Source: JAJDFU01 sp964641965
GTDB taxonomy: Bacteria; Bacteroidota; Bacteroidia; Chitinophagales; Saprospiraceae
Length of the DNA: 64,000 nucleotides
Assembly: GCA_964641965.1 (NCBI GenBank)
Contig: CAZXLD010000013.1
Coordinates: 1 to 64,000, forward strand
Direction of reading: 5' to 3'
Part shown: in pieces, positions 43,020 through 52,409 of the stretch
How the letters are laid out: every line of letters starts with the position of its first letter
Position numbering within the stretch: position 1 is the stretch's first letter
Notes under the pieces: model-generated
Told to the model about the DNA's origin: nothing
The model's database searches: none
What the model saw: the letters and a program-made list of their open reading frames with translations, nothing else
Translations under genes and position numbers: made by a program

Positions 43020-43913
43020 CTATTGAAACTCCAGGATCAAATTGGGATAGTCCGTAATAATTCCATCTACGCCCATTCGAATCAAAGAGCGCATGGTCAA
43101 CACGTCGTTCACTGTCCAGGGTATTACCTGCATACCCAGTTGGTGCGCCCGGTTTACTACGGATCGGGTTAGCAGCACATGTTCCGGGCTGTAAATATCG
43201 GGTGGGAAGCTCAAGCGTTTTAGCTGATTCTGGACCGAACCCGGAGTTTCTATCAAAAAGGCCGTTGTTAGTGTAGAATCCAGGGCGTGAACTGCTTCCA
43301 ATGCTCTTGGATCAAACGACTGGATACAGGCTCGGTTGCTGATCCCCAATCGCTGAACTTCACGAACGACCAATTTGGCAAATACCTCCACTTCGGGTGT
43401 TAATACATTATCCCATTCCGGTTTGCTTTTTATCTCAATGTTGTAGTTGGGCAGCGGCTTGTTTTGCCCAGCTCTATACTTGTCTGCTGCTTGCACTACT
43501 TCACGCAGCAGTGGCTTGCGTGTTGGACTGGGCCGTTGGTCAGGGAATCCGGCATGACCTCGACTCCCACAATCAAAAGCGGCCACCGAATCGTAGTCCA
43601 TTCCGTAAATCATCAAATTTTGTTCTTCGGATTCCGTTACGGCTTGTCCATTTGGTCTCGTACAAAAAGCCGAAGAAAACCAGGGCTCATGGGACACGAC
43701 TAGCTTGTTATCCCTACTGATAGCCAGGTCCAGCTCCAGGGTTTTGACAGGGTAGTTTAAGGCCTCCAGAAAGCCGGGAAGGCTATTTTCCGGCATCAGG
43801 CCACGGGCACCACGATGACCTTGCCAATCAAATTGTTCGTCCATATCCAACGATTGGTCCGGCAGGCAGGATAACATGCCGATAAAGACCATAAATAGCA
43901 ATATTCGTTTCAT
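43020..43913 (-). CDS. Glycerophosphodiester phosphodiesterase lipoprotein
   Basis: 297 residues with a lipoprotein signal (MKRILLFMVFIGMLSC, lipidated Cys16). The GDPD TIM-barrel motifs are present: HRGARGLMPENSLPGF, ELDLAISRDNKLVVSHEPW, NIEIKSKPEWD, and a C-terminal PWTVNDVLTMRSLIRMGVDGIITDYP. It would hydrolyse glycerophosphodiesters to glycerol-3-phosphate and an alcohol in the envelope. Confidence 0.92.
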   Translation of the reverse strand: MKRILLFMVFIGMLSCLPDQSLDMDEQFDWQGHRGARGLMPENSLPGFLEALNYPVKTLELDLAISRDNKLVVSHEPWFSSAFCTRPNGQAVTESEEQNLMIYGMDYDSVAAFDCGSRGHAGFPDQRPSPTRKPLLREVVQAADKYRAGQNKPLPNYNIEIKSKPEWDNVLTPEVEVFAKLVVREVQRLGISNRACIQSFDPRALEAVHALDSTLTTAFLIETPGSVQNQLKRLSFPPDIYSPEHVLLTRSVVNRAHQLGMQVIPWTVNDVLTMRSLIRMGVDGIITDYPNLILEFQ

Positions 43914-44170
43914 GGGCCAAATATAGAGAGGCCCTTAAAAAGGTAGGGCAGAAAAAACATTGTACGTAAAAATACCCTATGGCCTTGAATGCAATTCCTG
44001 GTAACTCCTTTCAGGGACCTGGTTCAGAGGTATTCCTGTACCTTTTAATGGGGTTAACCCTCTATTGTATGTTAGATCGAATCACCTGCCGGGTAAGAGC
44101 AAGAAAAGTTTCCTTGCTAAAATCCCAACCCTCCAGGCATTATTCGACGTCTGATAAAGAAAAGAATACC

Positions 44171-45421
44171 ATGAAAAAAATCCTTTTTATCGGCTTACTT
44201 TCAGCTCTTGCGGTTAGTAGTTGCGAAATCAATGATAATGCTCCCTTAACCATGCTAAATACGGAAGTAGGAGATGTAGACCCTTCTGTCCTGAACCCAG
44301 CAATTGGGGCATTTGGATGGGAAGCCCTTCAACAAACGGTCCAACAGGCCGATGAAACCAAGAATACGATTATTTCTCCCTTTAGCATTGCTGTAGCCCT
44401 GTACATGACCTACAATGGGGCTGATGGAGAGACCAAGCAGGCGATGGATAAGGCCTTGCAATTGAATGGCCTTTCTCCGGACAGCCTGAATGTGGCAGTT
44501 TCCAACCTTTTTAACCTGCTGGAAGATACCCAATCGGATGTCCGGTTGACATCTGCAAATGCTGTCTTTTGGGATGAGGTCCGCCTCAGCCCGTTTGAAG
44601 ATTTTCTAACAAAGATGACTTCCTTCTACCAAGCTGAAACCATCCGCGAGGATTTTGAAAACCGGCCTGAAGTTGTCCTCGACAGGATCAATACCTGGGT
44701 GCATAATCAGACAAAAGGTCGTATAGAGAAAATCCTTGACGAATTGAATCCTGAAGAAATTCTATTCCTGGTGAATGCCCTTTATTTTATTGGCGATTGG
44801 GAGCAGCCTTTCGACGACCAGACTACCTCAGATCAGGCCTTTACGCTCAGTAATGGTTCCGAAATCAAGGTGCCAACCATGTATCAAGACGATGACTTCA
44901 CCTACTACAATGGCGATGATTTTAAGGGGGTGACTTGCCATTTTGCAGATACTAACTATGCCATGCTGTTTGTTTTACCGCCTGATGAGGAGCCTATAGA
45001 TGATTTCTTGGCGAATCAATCCTATGGACAAATCATTGAACGGTTTGAGACCAACGCGACCTCCGACCGGATCATGCTCCTTTTACCCAAGTTCGAAGTC
45101 AACTATAAAATCAACCTTAATAAGGTGCTAAAATCCATGGGTATGTCGATTGCATTCGATGAAAGTAGAGCCAATTTTTCTAAGCTTGGCACCTCTACTT
45201 ACGGGAATACATTCCTATCCCGCGTAGAACACAAAACCTACCTCAAGATTGATGAAAAGGGAGCTGAAGGAGCTGCTGTCACCGCAGTAGGCATTGGCGT
45301 GACTTCCTTGCCACCTGTATTTCACTTCAACCGTCCGTTTGCCGTACTATTAGTTCATCAGCCTTCCCAAACTCCCATTTTTATAGGAAAAATCGAGCAT
45401 CCACTAGAAGTAGAAGAGTAG
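44171..45421 (+). CDS. Serpin lipoprotein
   Basis: 416 residues from ATG 44171, giving a lipoprotein signal with Cys18 in VSSC; the frame extends upstream to 43979, but that stretch has no sensible signal. The serpin fold is clear: IISPFSIAVALYMTYNGADGETKQ, NALYFIGDWEQPF and the C-terminal FNRPFAVLLVHQPSQTPIFIGKI. The reactive-centre hinge EKGAEGAAVTAVGIGV has the small residues needed for loop insertion, so it should be an inhibitory serpin with the scissile bond near Thr-Ser. It may protect the cell from proteases of prey, host or itself. Confidence 0.93.
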   Translation: MKKILFIGLLSALAVSSCEINDNAPLTMLNTEVGDVDPSVLNPAIGAFGWEALQQTVQQADETKNTIISPFSIAVALYMTYNGADGETKQAMDKALQLNGLSPDSLNVAVSNLFNLLEDTQSDVRLTSANAVFWDEVRLSPFEDFLTKMTSFYQAETIREDFENRPEVVLDRINTWVHNQTKGRIEKILDELNPEEILFLVNALYFIGDWEQPFDDQTTSDQAFTLSNGSEIKVPTMYQDDDFTYYNGDDFKGVTCHFADTNYAMLFVLPPDEEPIDDFLANQSYGQIIERFETNATSDRIMLLLPKFEVNYKINLNKVLKSMGMSIAFDESRANFSKLGTSTYGNTFLSRVEHKTYLKIDEKGAEGAAVTAVGIGVTSLPPVFHFNRPFAVLLVHQPSQTPIFIGKIEHPLEVEE

Positions 45422-45461
45422 CTGCAGATAAAGGACTTCCACTTTGCTGTGGGAAGAGAAA

Positions 45462-45495
45462 AACTCGGGGAGACCATTGGTCCTCCGGGTTTTTG
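45462..45495 (+). terminator. Terminator of the serpin gene
   Basis: A long imperfect stem (AACTCGGGGAGACCA against GGTCCTCCGGGTT with one bulge) runs into TTTTT. Confidence 0.75.
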
Positions 45496-45631
45496 GATAT
45501 ATAAACTTATGGTCTACAAATATGGAAGCTAATGGTAGCTACTTTGCAACTGAATATCACTATCAAAGATTACGCTGGTGCCTCCAGATTTCCTTTTAAT
45601 TTTACGTAGTCGACCTAAAGACGCCTGCACC

Positions 45632-47278
45632 ATGCAAAAGCTTTTGCCGTACCTGTTGTTCAGCTTGGTTGTCTTGCTTGGGAGTTCCTTCCCTTGTTTT
45701 GGGCAAAAGCAACCTATCCAAGAGTTTAGGAGAGCCCTTAATGGATCGCAAGGTTGGGATGCCGCCGAAATCCGATTGAAGTTGGCAAACAAACTCATTG
45801 AAAAAAATGAACTGCGTGAAGCCGAACAACTTTTGAAAGAAGCTGAGTCGTCAGCCCGGGAGAACAACTGGGTCCAACTGATTGCCCTGAGCCTGCACGA
45901 GCAGGGAAAGCTCGCATTCACTAAATCCCGGCTGAAGCGGGCCCGTAAATTGTTTATCGCCAGTAATGAAGCACTCAAAAATTCGGAGAACAAGGTTTTG
46001 TACATGCAAAATATCGTCTTCCAGATCCGGGTCGCTCAATTGTCGAATGATATCGTTGAAGAAGGTCGCTTGCAACAAATACTTAGCATGAATCTTCGGA
46101 ATAAGAAATCCGACCCCAACCCTGGGCCCACAACTCAAAAAAAAGAATCCGAATTTAACCCGTTGGAGGAAGGCGCCAAACGCTTAACTATTGTTCCAAA
46201 AATTGAAACTCCCAGGATTCCAAAAGTGGAATTTTCCCAATTGATCGATGAAGCTGGATTTTATAGTGATTCGTTACAAGCGCTGAATCGACGGAATGCC
46301 GAATTAGCAGAACGGGTCACTGCCCAGAAAGAAGAGCTTTCGCAACTTACCGAGGAACAGATGCGGCAACAAATGGAGTTAGCGCTGCAACAACGCTTGC
46401 TGGATTCCATGTCCATTAAAGGGCTCCAAGATTCGGTTGCATTTACACGCCAACAAGTTAAGCTAGAGAAACAGGCCGGCCAACGGAACATTTTGTTAGT
46501 AGCAGGGGGAGCCACCTTATTGTTCTTGCTGGTGTTATTGTGGCGGTTCTGGAGTATTCGGCGTTACAATAAATTATTACAATCCGAACAAAAGCGATCC
46601 GATGATCTGTTGCTAAACATTTTACCCAAAACCATTGCCGAGGAGCTTAAAGAACAAGGGGCTGCCAAGGCTAGAAAATACGAACAGGTTACGGTCCTGT
46701 TTTCCGACTTTATGGACTTCAGTAAGAAGGCCAAGCAAATGGAACCTCAAGAGTTGGTAGAAGAACTGGACTACTGCTTTCGCGCCTTCGACCAGATCAT
46801 CCACAAGTATCGGCTGGAAAAGATCAAGACTATCGGAGATGCCTATATGTGTGCCGGTGGTATTCCGGATCCGGATCCAGAGCACCCCAAACGTGTCATC
46901 CTGGCTGCCGCCGAGATGCAGACCTTTTTGGAGGAATGGAAATTATCCCGCTCGGCCCACACAGATCTTTTTTTTGAAGCTCGTATTGGTATCCACACGG
47001 GCCCCCTGGTAGCAGGTGTGGTCGGCAGCAAGAAATTTGCCTACGACATTTGGGGTAGCTCCGTAAATATTGCTGCCCGGATGGAAACCAACAGTGAACC
47101 TGGACGGATCAATATTTCGGAAAACACCTATCAACTGGTCAAAAACGACTTTCCTTGCACCCCACGCGGTAGAATACCAATTAAGAACCTGGGCGAGATT
47201 GAAATGTACTTTGTAGAGGTAACGCCCCACCCTAGCGAAGGTGCTGTCGAAAGCAGGCACCAGTTGGCAAACCGTTGA
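45632..47278 (+). CDS. Class III adenylate cyclase with periplasmic TPR/coiled-coil sensor
   Basis: 548 residues from ATG 45632: signal peptide (MQKLLPYLLFSLVVLLGSS), helical repeats resembling TPRs (about 25-145), a coiled coil (about 215-275), a membrane helix (NILLVAGGATLLFLLVLLW), then a C-terminal class III cyclase domain. The metal aspartates are in VLFSDFMDFS and GDAYM; transition-state Asn and Arg are in VNIAARM. The base-selecting residues appear to be Lys (KIKTIGD) and Asp (AYDIWG), which favours ATP over GTP. It would make cAMP in response to an envelope cue. It stands alone. Confidence 0.9.
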   Translation: MQKLLPYLLFSLVVLLGSSFPCFGQKQPIQEFRRALNGSQGWDAAEIRLKLANKLIEKNELREAEQLLKEAESSARENNWVQLIALSLHEQGKLAFTKSRLKRARKLFIASNEALKNSENKVLYMQNIVFQIRVAQLSNDIVEEGRLQQILSMNLRNKKSDPNPGPTTQKKESEFNPLEEGAKRLTIVPKIETPRIPKVEFSQLIDEAGFYSDSLQALNRRNAELAERVTAQKEELSQLTEEQMRQQMELALQQRLLDSMSIKGLQDSVAFTRQQVKLEKQAGQRNILLVAGGATLLFLLVLLWRFWSIRRYNKLLQSEQKRSDDLLLNILPKTIAEELKEQGAAKARKYEQVTVLFSDFMDFSKKAKQMEPQELVEELDYCFRAFDQIIHKYRLEKIKTIGDAYMCAGGIPDPDPEHPKRVILAAAEMQTFLEEWKLSRSAHTDLFFEARIGIHTGPLVAGVVGSKKFAYDIWGSSVNIAARMETNSEPGRINISENTYQLVKNDFPCTPRGRIPIKNLGEIEMYFVEVTPHPSEGAVESRHQLANR

Positions 47279-47317
47279 TAGTCCGATACGTTGATTTCGG
47301 GATTTCGAAATAGTATT

Positions 47318-48709
47318 TCATTTCCCTTTCAACGCTGCATAATGTTTGTAAAACAAAGGGATCGTTTCGATGCCTTTGTAGTAATTGAACAGCCCGTAGT
47401 GCTCGTTGGGTGAATGAATGTTATCCGAATCCAAACCGAAGCCCATCAATACCGATTTTACCTCCAATATATCTTCAAACAGGGCAACGATGGGAATACT
47501 CCCTCCTCCACGCACCGGAATCGGCTTTTTCCCAAAGGTTTCTTCCATAGCAAGTGCCGCAGCCTGATACTCAGGCGTATCTGTAGGGGTTACAGCCGGC
47601 TCTCCCCCATGATGAGGCCTGACCTCTACCTGGACGGAAGCGGGAGCGATAGCCTTGAAATGCTGTTCGAACAGTTTGGTAATCGCATGAGAGTCCTGGT
47701 TGGGAACCAGGCGCATGCTGATTTTGGCAAAAGCTTTGGAAGGCAATACCGTTTTAGCCCCTTCGCCAGTATATCCACCCCAAATACCATTCACATCAAG
47801 CGTAGGGCGGATTGAAGTTCGTTCAAGCGTCGTAAATCCGGCCTCTCCTTGTACATCGGTTATTGCAAGATCATCCTTGTAGGCGGCCAGGTCGAAAGGG
47901 GCTTCATTCATAGCTTGGCGCTCTTCAGCGCTCAGAGTTTCGACTTGGTCATAAAAACCGGGAATCGTGATTTTTCCGGATTCATCCTGCAAGGCTGCAA
48001 TCATATTGGACAATACATTGATTGGATTGGCAACGGCGCCGCCGTACACACCGGAATGAAGATCGCGGTTAGGTCCGACAACTTCCACTTCTACATAGCT
48101 CAATCCCCGTAAGCCTACTGTTATGCAAGGCACATCATTGGCTATTAAAGCCGTGTCCGATATCAGGATCACATCACAGGCCAATTTTTCTTTGTGCTCT
48201 TTACAGAATAGCGCCAGGTTATCCGATCCCACCTCTTCCTCTCCTTCAATCATAAACTTGACATTACAGGGCAAACCTTCATTGGCTACTAGAGCCTCGA
48301 AGGCCTTGACATGCATGTACACCTGACCTTTATCGTCGCATGCCCCACGTGCAAAAACGGCTCCCTGGGGATGAAGGTCCGTTTTTTTGATTACAGGCTC
48401 GAAGGGGCCGCTTTCCCATAAATCCATGGGATCCGGTGGTTGTACGTCATAATGCCCATAAACCAACACTGTGGGTAAAGATGAATCAACTATTTTTTCA
48501 GCATACACAATGGGGTGGCCGGCAGTTGGGTTGACTTCAACCTGATCAGCACCGGCTTCCTTTAGCTTGCCAGCCAGCCAATCGGCCGTTTTTTGCACGT
48601 CCCCTTTGTAGGTTGGGTCAGCGCTCACCGAGGGCATCCGCAAAAATTCTATCAATTCATCGAGCTGCCGCTTCTTATGTTGTTCCAAATAGGCTTGGAG
48701 GTCTTTCAT
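47318..48709 (-). CDS. M20-family metallodipeptidase
   Basis: 463 residues, no signal peptide, close to the usual length of CNDP/DUG1-like dipeptidases. Zinc ligands sit in YGHYDVQPPDP, GACDDKGQV and MIEGEEEVGS; a lid domain follows. It would hydrolyse dipeptides in the cytoplasm. Confidence 0.92.
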   Translation of the reverse strand: MKDLQAYLEQHKKRQLDELIEFLRMPSVSADPTYKGDVQKTADWLAGKLKEAGADQVEVNPTAGHPIVYAEKIVDSSLPTVLVYGHYDVQPPDPMDLWESGPFEPVIKKTDLHPQGAVFARGACDDKGQVYMHVKAFEALVANEGLPCNVKFMIEGEEEVGSDNLALFCKEHKEKLACDVILISDTALIANDVPCITVGLRGLSYVEVEVVGPNRDLHSGVYGGAVANPINVLSNMIAALQDESGKITIPGFYDQVETLSAEERQAMNEAPFDLAAYKDDLAITDVQGEAGFTTLERTSIRPTLDVNGIWGGYTGEGAKTVLPSKAFAKISMRLVPNQDSHAITKLFEQHFKAIAPASVQVEVRPHHGGEPAVTPTDTPEYQAAALAMEETFGKKPIPVRGGGSIPIVALFEDILEVKSVLMGFGLDSDNIHSPNEHYGLFNYYKGIETIPLFYKHYAALKGK

Positions 48710-48855
48710 CTTGTAAAAGTGTTTGTAATTCTGTAACCTGTAAGATAAAAATACCCGCGAATAGGTGGGCTGAGGTACATGGGCAAGAGGTTATTCGTTG
48801 ACCTCTTTTTTACCATCCTGGCAAAGCCGTACCAAATTATTACATAACAATAGGT

Positions 48856-49656
48856 CTACCGCAGGTGCTGCTCCAACAAATCTCCAACCTGTTCTTCATT
48901 CAGGCGCATGATCAACCGACCGTCCTGGGCAAAAGAAATCCCTCCCGTTTCTTCCGACACGACAAAGGTGGAGACTTCCGCTCGTTCGGTAATCCCAACA
49001 GCTGCCCGATGGCGGAGCCCAATTCGAGTGGGAAGCCGGTTATTTTCAGATACTGGTAAAATGGCAGATGCTTGTTGGATGCGCCCGTTGGCAAGAATCA
49101 CCGCTCCGTCGTGTAAGGGGCTGTTTTTCTGGAAAATACTGATCAACATCTGACCGGATAATCGAGCATCCAGTTGGATTCCAGAATTCACTATACCCTC
49201 CAAAGAGGTATTGGAATTCAATACAATCAGGGCTCCTACCTTTCGCTTGGATAGATAGGACAGCGTGCTTTTGATAGCGGAGATCTGCTGAGCCCGATCT
49301 TCCGACTGCTCCAAATTCCGGTCAAGTATGCGGCCTAAAAAGTTGGATCGCTGCCGCAGGGTAGTATTTCCTAGAAACAGTAGATATCGACGGATCTCAG
49401 GCTGGAAAATGACAATGATCAAAATGATTCCCACGCTAACAAACTGATCCAATACGGCAAAGAGCAAGTCCATACCCAGGCGGCCAACCAGCCACCAAAG
49501 CACGTACATGGTCAATACCCCAATAAAGATGTTGAAGGCGATGGTTCCCTTCAGTAACTTGTAGATCTGATAGATCAGGTAACCCACAATCAGGACATCC
49601 AATGCATCCAGCAGCGTAATGGGAAGAAAACCGATCTTAATCAAATACAAGGGCAT
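48856..49656 (-). CDS. cdaA: Diadenylate cyclase CdaA
   Basis: 266 residues: three N-terminal membrane helices (about 10-95), then the DAC domain with the DGA motif (SPLHDGAVILANGRI) and RHR motif (IGLRHRAAVGI), followed by EETGGISFAQDG. It makes cyclic di-AMP from two ATP, a messenger for osmotic and cell-wall balance. The usual neighbour ybbR/glmM is not beside it. Confidence 0.95.
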   Translation of the reverse strand: MPLYLIKIGFLPITLLDALDVLIVGYLIYQIYKLLKGTIAFNIFIGVLTMYVLWWLVGRLGMDLLFAVLDQFVSVGIILIIVIFQPEIRRYLLFLGNTTLRQRSNFLGRILDRNLEQSEDRAQQISAIKSTLSYLSKRKVGALIVLNSNTSLEGIVNSGIQLDARLSGQMLISIFQKNSPLHDGAVILANGRIQQASAILPVSENNRLPTRIGLRHRAAVGITERAEVSTFVVSEETGGISFAQDGRLIMRLNEEQVGDLLEQHLR

Positions 49657-49880
49657 AAAACCACTTACTTATCCGGTAATATAGGTTAAAAATGGTAGAC
49701 GATTAGAGGTAAACGCCCCATAGCAAAGGCTATACGAAATTGGGTTCCCGATCAAAAAGGCTTCAATTACCATACAGCATAACTCAAATTTTTTTTCCAT
49801 ACCTCCTCTCCTTTCAATGCCTTACCTTTGCTAAGTATCCCTCTTCAATTCTCAACCAAAATGCTCCAATCCCCGATCCC

Positions 49881-50480
49881 ATGCCTTCATCCCCAACTAA
49901 ACTAGGCCTTCAATTGCCAACCGATCCGCGATGGGTCAATCTGGCCGAAATGGACCTGGAAGAGATTCTGACCGACCACGCCTATTGTGAACAGAAGGCA
50001 GCCACTTCTTGTATTTCACTGATCCAACAATTTCCGGAGCGAAAAGAGTTGGTGCAAGAGGTAGCACCAGTAGTTACAGAAGAATGGGGGCACTTTCGTC
50101 TGGTATTTGCTGAATTGGAAAAGCGAAACCTTTCCCTGGGAAGGCAGCGAAAGGACGAATATGTGAATGGCTTATTGCGGTTTCAAAAAAAAGGTGGAAG
50201 TCGGGAAGAACAACTACTCGAGAAGCTACTTACCTATGCCTTGATTGAAGCCCGATCCTGCGAACGATTTCGCTTGTTATCCCTACATATCAAGGAAGAG
50301 GACCTGAAGGAATTTTACCACAAGTTTATGGTGGCAGAGGCTGGGCATTATAAGATGTTCATTCGACTGGCGCGCTTGTATTGTGGCGAAGAAACCACTC
50401 AAAACCGGTGGAAGGAATACCTGGAATACGAAGCTGAGCTTATGCAGCAACTGGACGTCCGAGGAGACCGAATGCATTGA
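49881..50480 (+). CDS. miaE: tRNA-(ms2io6A)-hydroxylase MiaE
   Basis: 199 residues from ATG 49881 (MPSSPTKLGLQLPTD), matching the family length; the open frame extends further upstream but without conserved residues. It is a four-helix ferritin-like di-iron protein: metal ligands in DHAYCEQKAA, VTEEWGHFRLVF, LIEARSCERF and VAEAGHYKMF. It hydroxylates the isopentenyl group of modified A37 in tRNAs. Confidence 0.9.
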   Translation: MPSSPTKLGLQLPTDPRWVNLAEMDLEEILTDHAYCEQKAATSCISLIQQFPERKELVQEVAPVVTEEWGHFRLVFAELEKRNLSLGRQRKDEYVNGLLRFQKKGGSREEQLLEKLLTYALIEARSCERFRLLSLHIKEEDLKEFYHKFMVAEAGHYKMFIRLARLYCGEETTQNRWKEYLEYEAELMQQLDVRGDRMH

Positions 50481-50587
50481 CGATCGTACTTGCTTAATTA
50501 TTCGTTTTGAATTAGAATAAATTTTAATTTTATACTTCTGCCTCTCTTTTTTTACATTTTTTTCAAATTTACGTTTCATTTCTTTTG

Positions 50588-51274
50588 ATGGTTCCAGCGC
50601 AACACAAAATCCAGGTTAACCGAACGGCCCATTATGCTACTCTGGGAGAACCGGGCCACCATATCAAACGCTTCATTTTCGCTTGCCACGGATATGGACA
50701 GGTTGCGGAAAAATTTATTTTAGATCTGGCTCCCCTTGCAGACGAACATACGTTTATTGTAGCTCCCGAAGGTCTTTCTACTTTTTACTGGGGCGGATTT
50801 GAGGGTCCGACGGTTTCTTCCTGGATGACTCGCCGACATAGGCTGGATGAAATTGAAGACTATTCCAAGTACCTCAGCCAACTCTTTCACCTTTGTCTAT
50901 CCCAATGCACCACCTCTCCAGATCAACACCATAGTTCCCCTCCTCCGCATAGCATACTTATGGGATTTTCTCAAGGCTGTGCTACCATTATGCGCTGGGT
51001 CATGAAAGCCTTTCCAGAGCCTGCCCACCATCTACTTTTTTGGGCAGGAGGCATTCCGGAAGACCTGGATTACCGACCACATATGGATTACTTTAAGCAA
51101 CGGAAACTCACCTTGGCGCTCGGCAATCAAGACCCATTTTTCAGTAAAAAAACATTGACCTGGCACCAAAACATGCTAAAAGAAAAACAATTGCCAATAG
51201 AGGAAATTCAATTCGAAGGCAAACATGAAATACCGGAGCAAGCCCTAACTCGAATTTTGAGTTATGAGTGTTGA
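50588..51274 (+). CDS. Alpha/beta hydrolase, phospholipase/carboxylesterase type
   Basis: 228 residues from ATG 50588 (an adjacent in-frame TTG is ignored). The nucleophile elbow is GFSQG (Ser128), the acid Asp182 in LGNQDPFF and the base His213 in EGKHEIP; the oxyanion segment is FACHGYGQ. It would cleave short acyl esters. The last codons and the stop lie inside a large hairpin shared with the convergent gene. Confidence 0.88.
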   Translation: MVPAQHKIQVNRTAHYATLGEPGHHIKRFIFACHGYGQVAEKFILDLAPLADEHTFIVAPEGLSTFYWGGFEGPTVSSWMTRRHRLDEIEDYSKYLSQLFHLCLSQCTTSPDQHHSSPPPHSILMGFSQGCATIMRWVMKAFPEPAHHLLFWAGGIPEDLDYRPHMDYFKQRKLTLALGNQDPFFSKKTLTWHQNMLKEKQLPIEEIQFEGKHEIPEQALTRILSYEC

Positions 51275-51311
51275 GTTATGAATTGATCAACTCAACACTC
51301 ATAACTCAAAA
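51255..51311. terminator. Large bidirectional hairpin between convergent genes
   Basis: A perfect 23-pair stem (51255-51277 with 51289-51311) and an 11-base loop. The arms are built from the words GAGTTATGAG and GTTGAGTT. The last codons and stop of the hydrolase gene form part of the left arm. It carries TTTT on one side and AAAA on the other, so it may act in both directions. Confidence 0.75.
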
Positions 51312-51353
51312 CTATCCTGGAAAGAATATTAAATTAAAATCGAGCCTTGTAAG

Positions 51354-52271
51354 TTAATTTCCCTTTTTCTTCCTACCAAACAAATCCTTATCATCTCCTT
51401 CCAAAACAGGGTATGGTACCGGCGGTTCATCCTGTACCTGATCAAATACTTTAGGGACATATTCCCAGAAACCTTCTTTGGACAAACGATACCCTTCGTA
51501 AGTACCATCGGGCACCCCTACCGGGCCTTCACCATGCCGACCTTCCAATATAGCCAAATGATCAAAAATTAAAAGGTCAAGCCCTGGATCAAAATTCAGA
51601 CGAATAGAGGCCTCCGCTGAATATTCCAGGACAATACGCTTGCGATCTCTGGATTGATTAGGGTCTGTCTCATTGATGAATAGCGGAGCTCCAAACATGG
51701 GCTTTCCATCCTGAAACCAGAGTATGTCTACCAACTTTCGCTTCCTGAAAAACTCAAACCCATCGAAGCCAAACAGCAAGTGATATGAGGTACCCTGGTA
51801 TTCGAAAGATTTTAAATTATAATACACCGATCCATACCAATCCTCATTGGTCAGAATATCCTGTTCGGGATTTTCCACCTTGAAAGAGCGATCAATCAGG
51901 GGGAATAACGTTAACTCGGGCGTATTCATCTGAATTGCACCATAATACCGATACTCGTTTTCATCTACATACAATTGCCAACTGAATACCCGAAAGGAGC
52001 TATCCGGTGGATATTGGATCGAAACGGTTTTGAGCCGTTTGAATGGATACTGAAAGGAATTTTCCTCCTTCAGACTGGTCACCAGCTTTTTGATCAGGCT
52101 CTGGCAAGCACCAAAACGACGTTCAGCAATGGAATCGTTGACGACTCCAAAAGCCAAAACGGCTAGTGTGTCTTCTTTAGCCGTAAACCAATCAAGCTGC
52201 TCTTGCGAAAACTGAGCCCCCAAAAACAAGGGCAATAAAAGAGGTATTAAGATGAGCCGGGCACCTTTCAT
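51354..52271 (-). CDS. Secreted protein of unknown function
   Basis: 305 residues with a signal peptide (MKGARLILIPLLLPLFLGAQ). The rest is a mostly beta protein with many aromatic residues (YRYYGAIQMN, NEDWYGSVYYNLKSF, LVDILWFQDGKPMFGAPLF, DGTYEGYRLSKEGFWEYVP). No family is recognised. The end (LEGDDKDLFGRKKKGN) is basic. Similar single secreted proteins are common in Saprospiria, but I cannot assign a role. Confidence 0.7.
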   Translation of the reverse strand: MKGARLILIPLLLPLFLGAQFSQEQLDWFTAKEDTLAVLAFGVVNDSIAERRFGACQSLIKKLVTSLKEENSFQYPFKRLKTVSIQYPPDSSFRVFSWQLYVDENEYRYYGAIQMNTPELTLFPLIDRSFKVENPEQDILTNEDWYGSVYYNLKSFEYQGTSYHLLFGFDGFEFFRKRKLVDILWFQDGKPMFGAPLFINETDPNQSRDRKRIVLEYSAEASIRLNFDPGLDLLIFDHLAILEGRHGEGPVGVPDGTYEGYRLSKEGFWEYVPKVFDQVQDEPPVPYPVLEGDDKDLFGRKKKGN

Positions 52272-52409
52272 AAGAATCGATTATAGTTCCGAATGTTGCC
52301 TGTTGATGCGGCAAACAATTCTCGTTTTCCTTAGAGGATCAACGCCGATCGTCGCTCTTTATTGCAACTTTTTAAAACTCGAAACGCTACACTAAAAATT
52401 CAAAACTAC

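Noticed and set aside
43979..44170. Upstream extension of the serpin reading frame
   Set aside because: The 64 extra residues give no signal and would bury the lipoprotein signal that starts at 44171.
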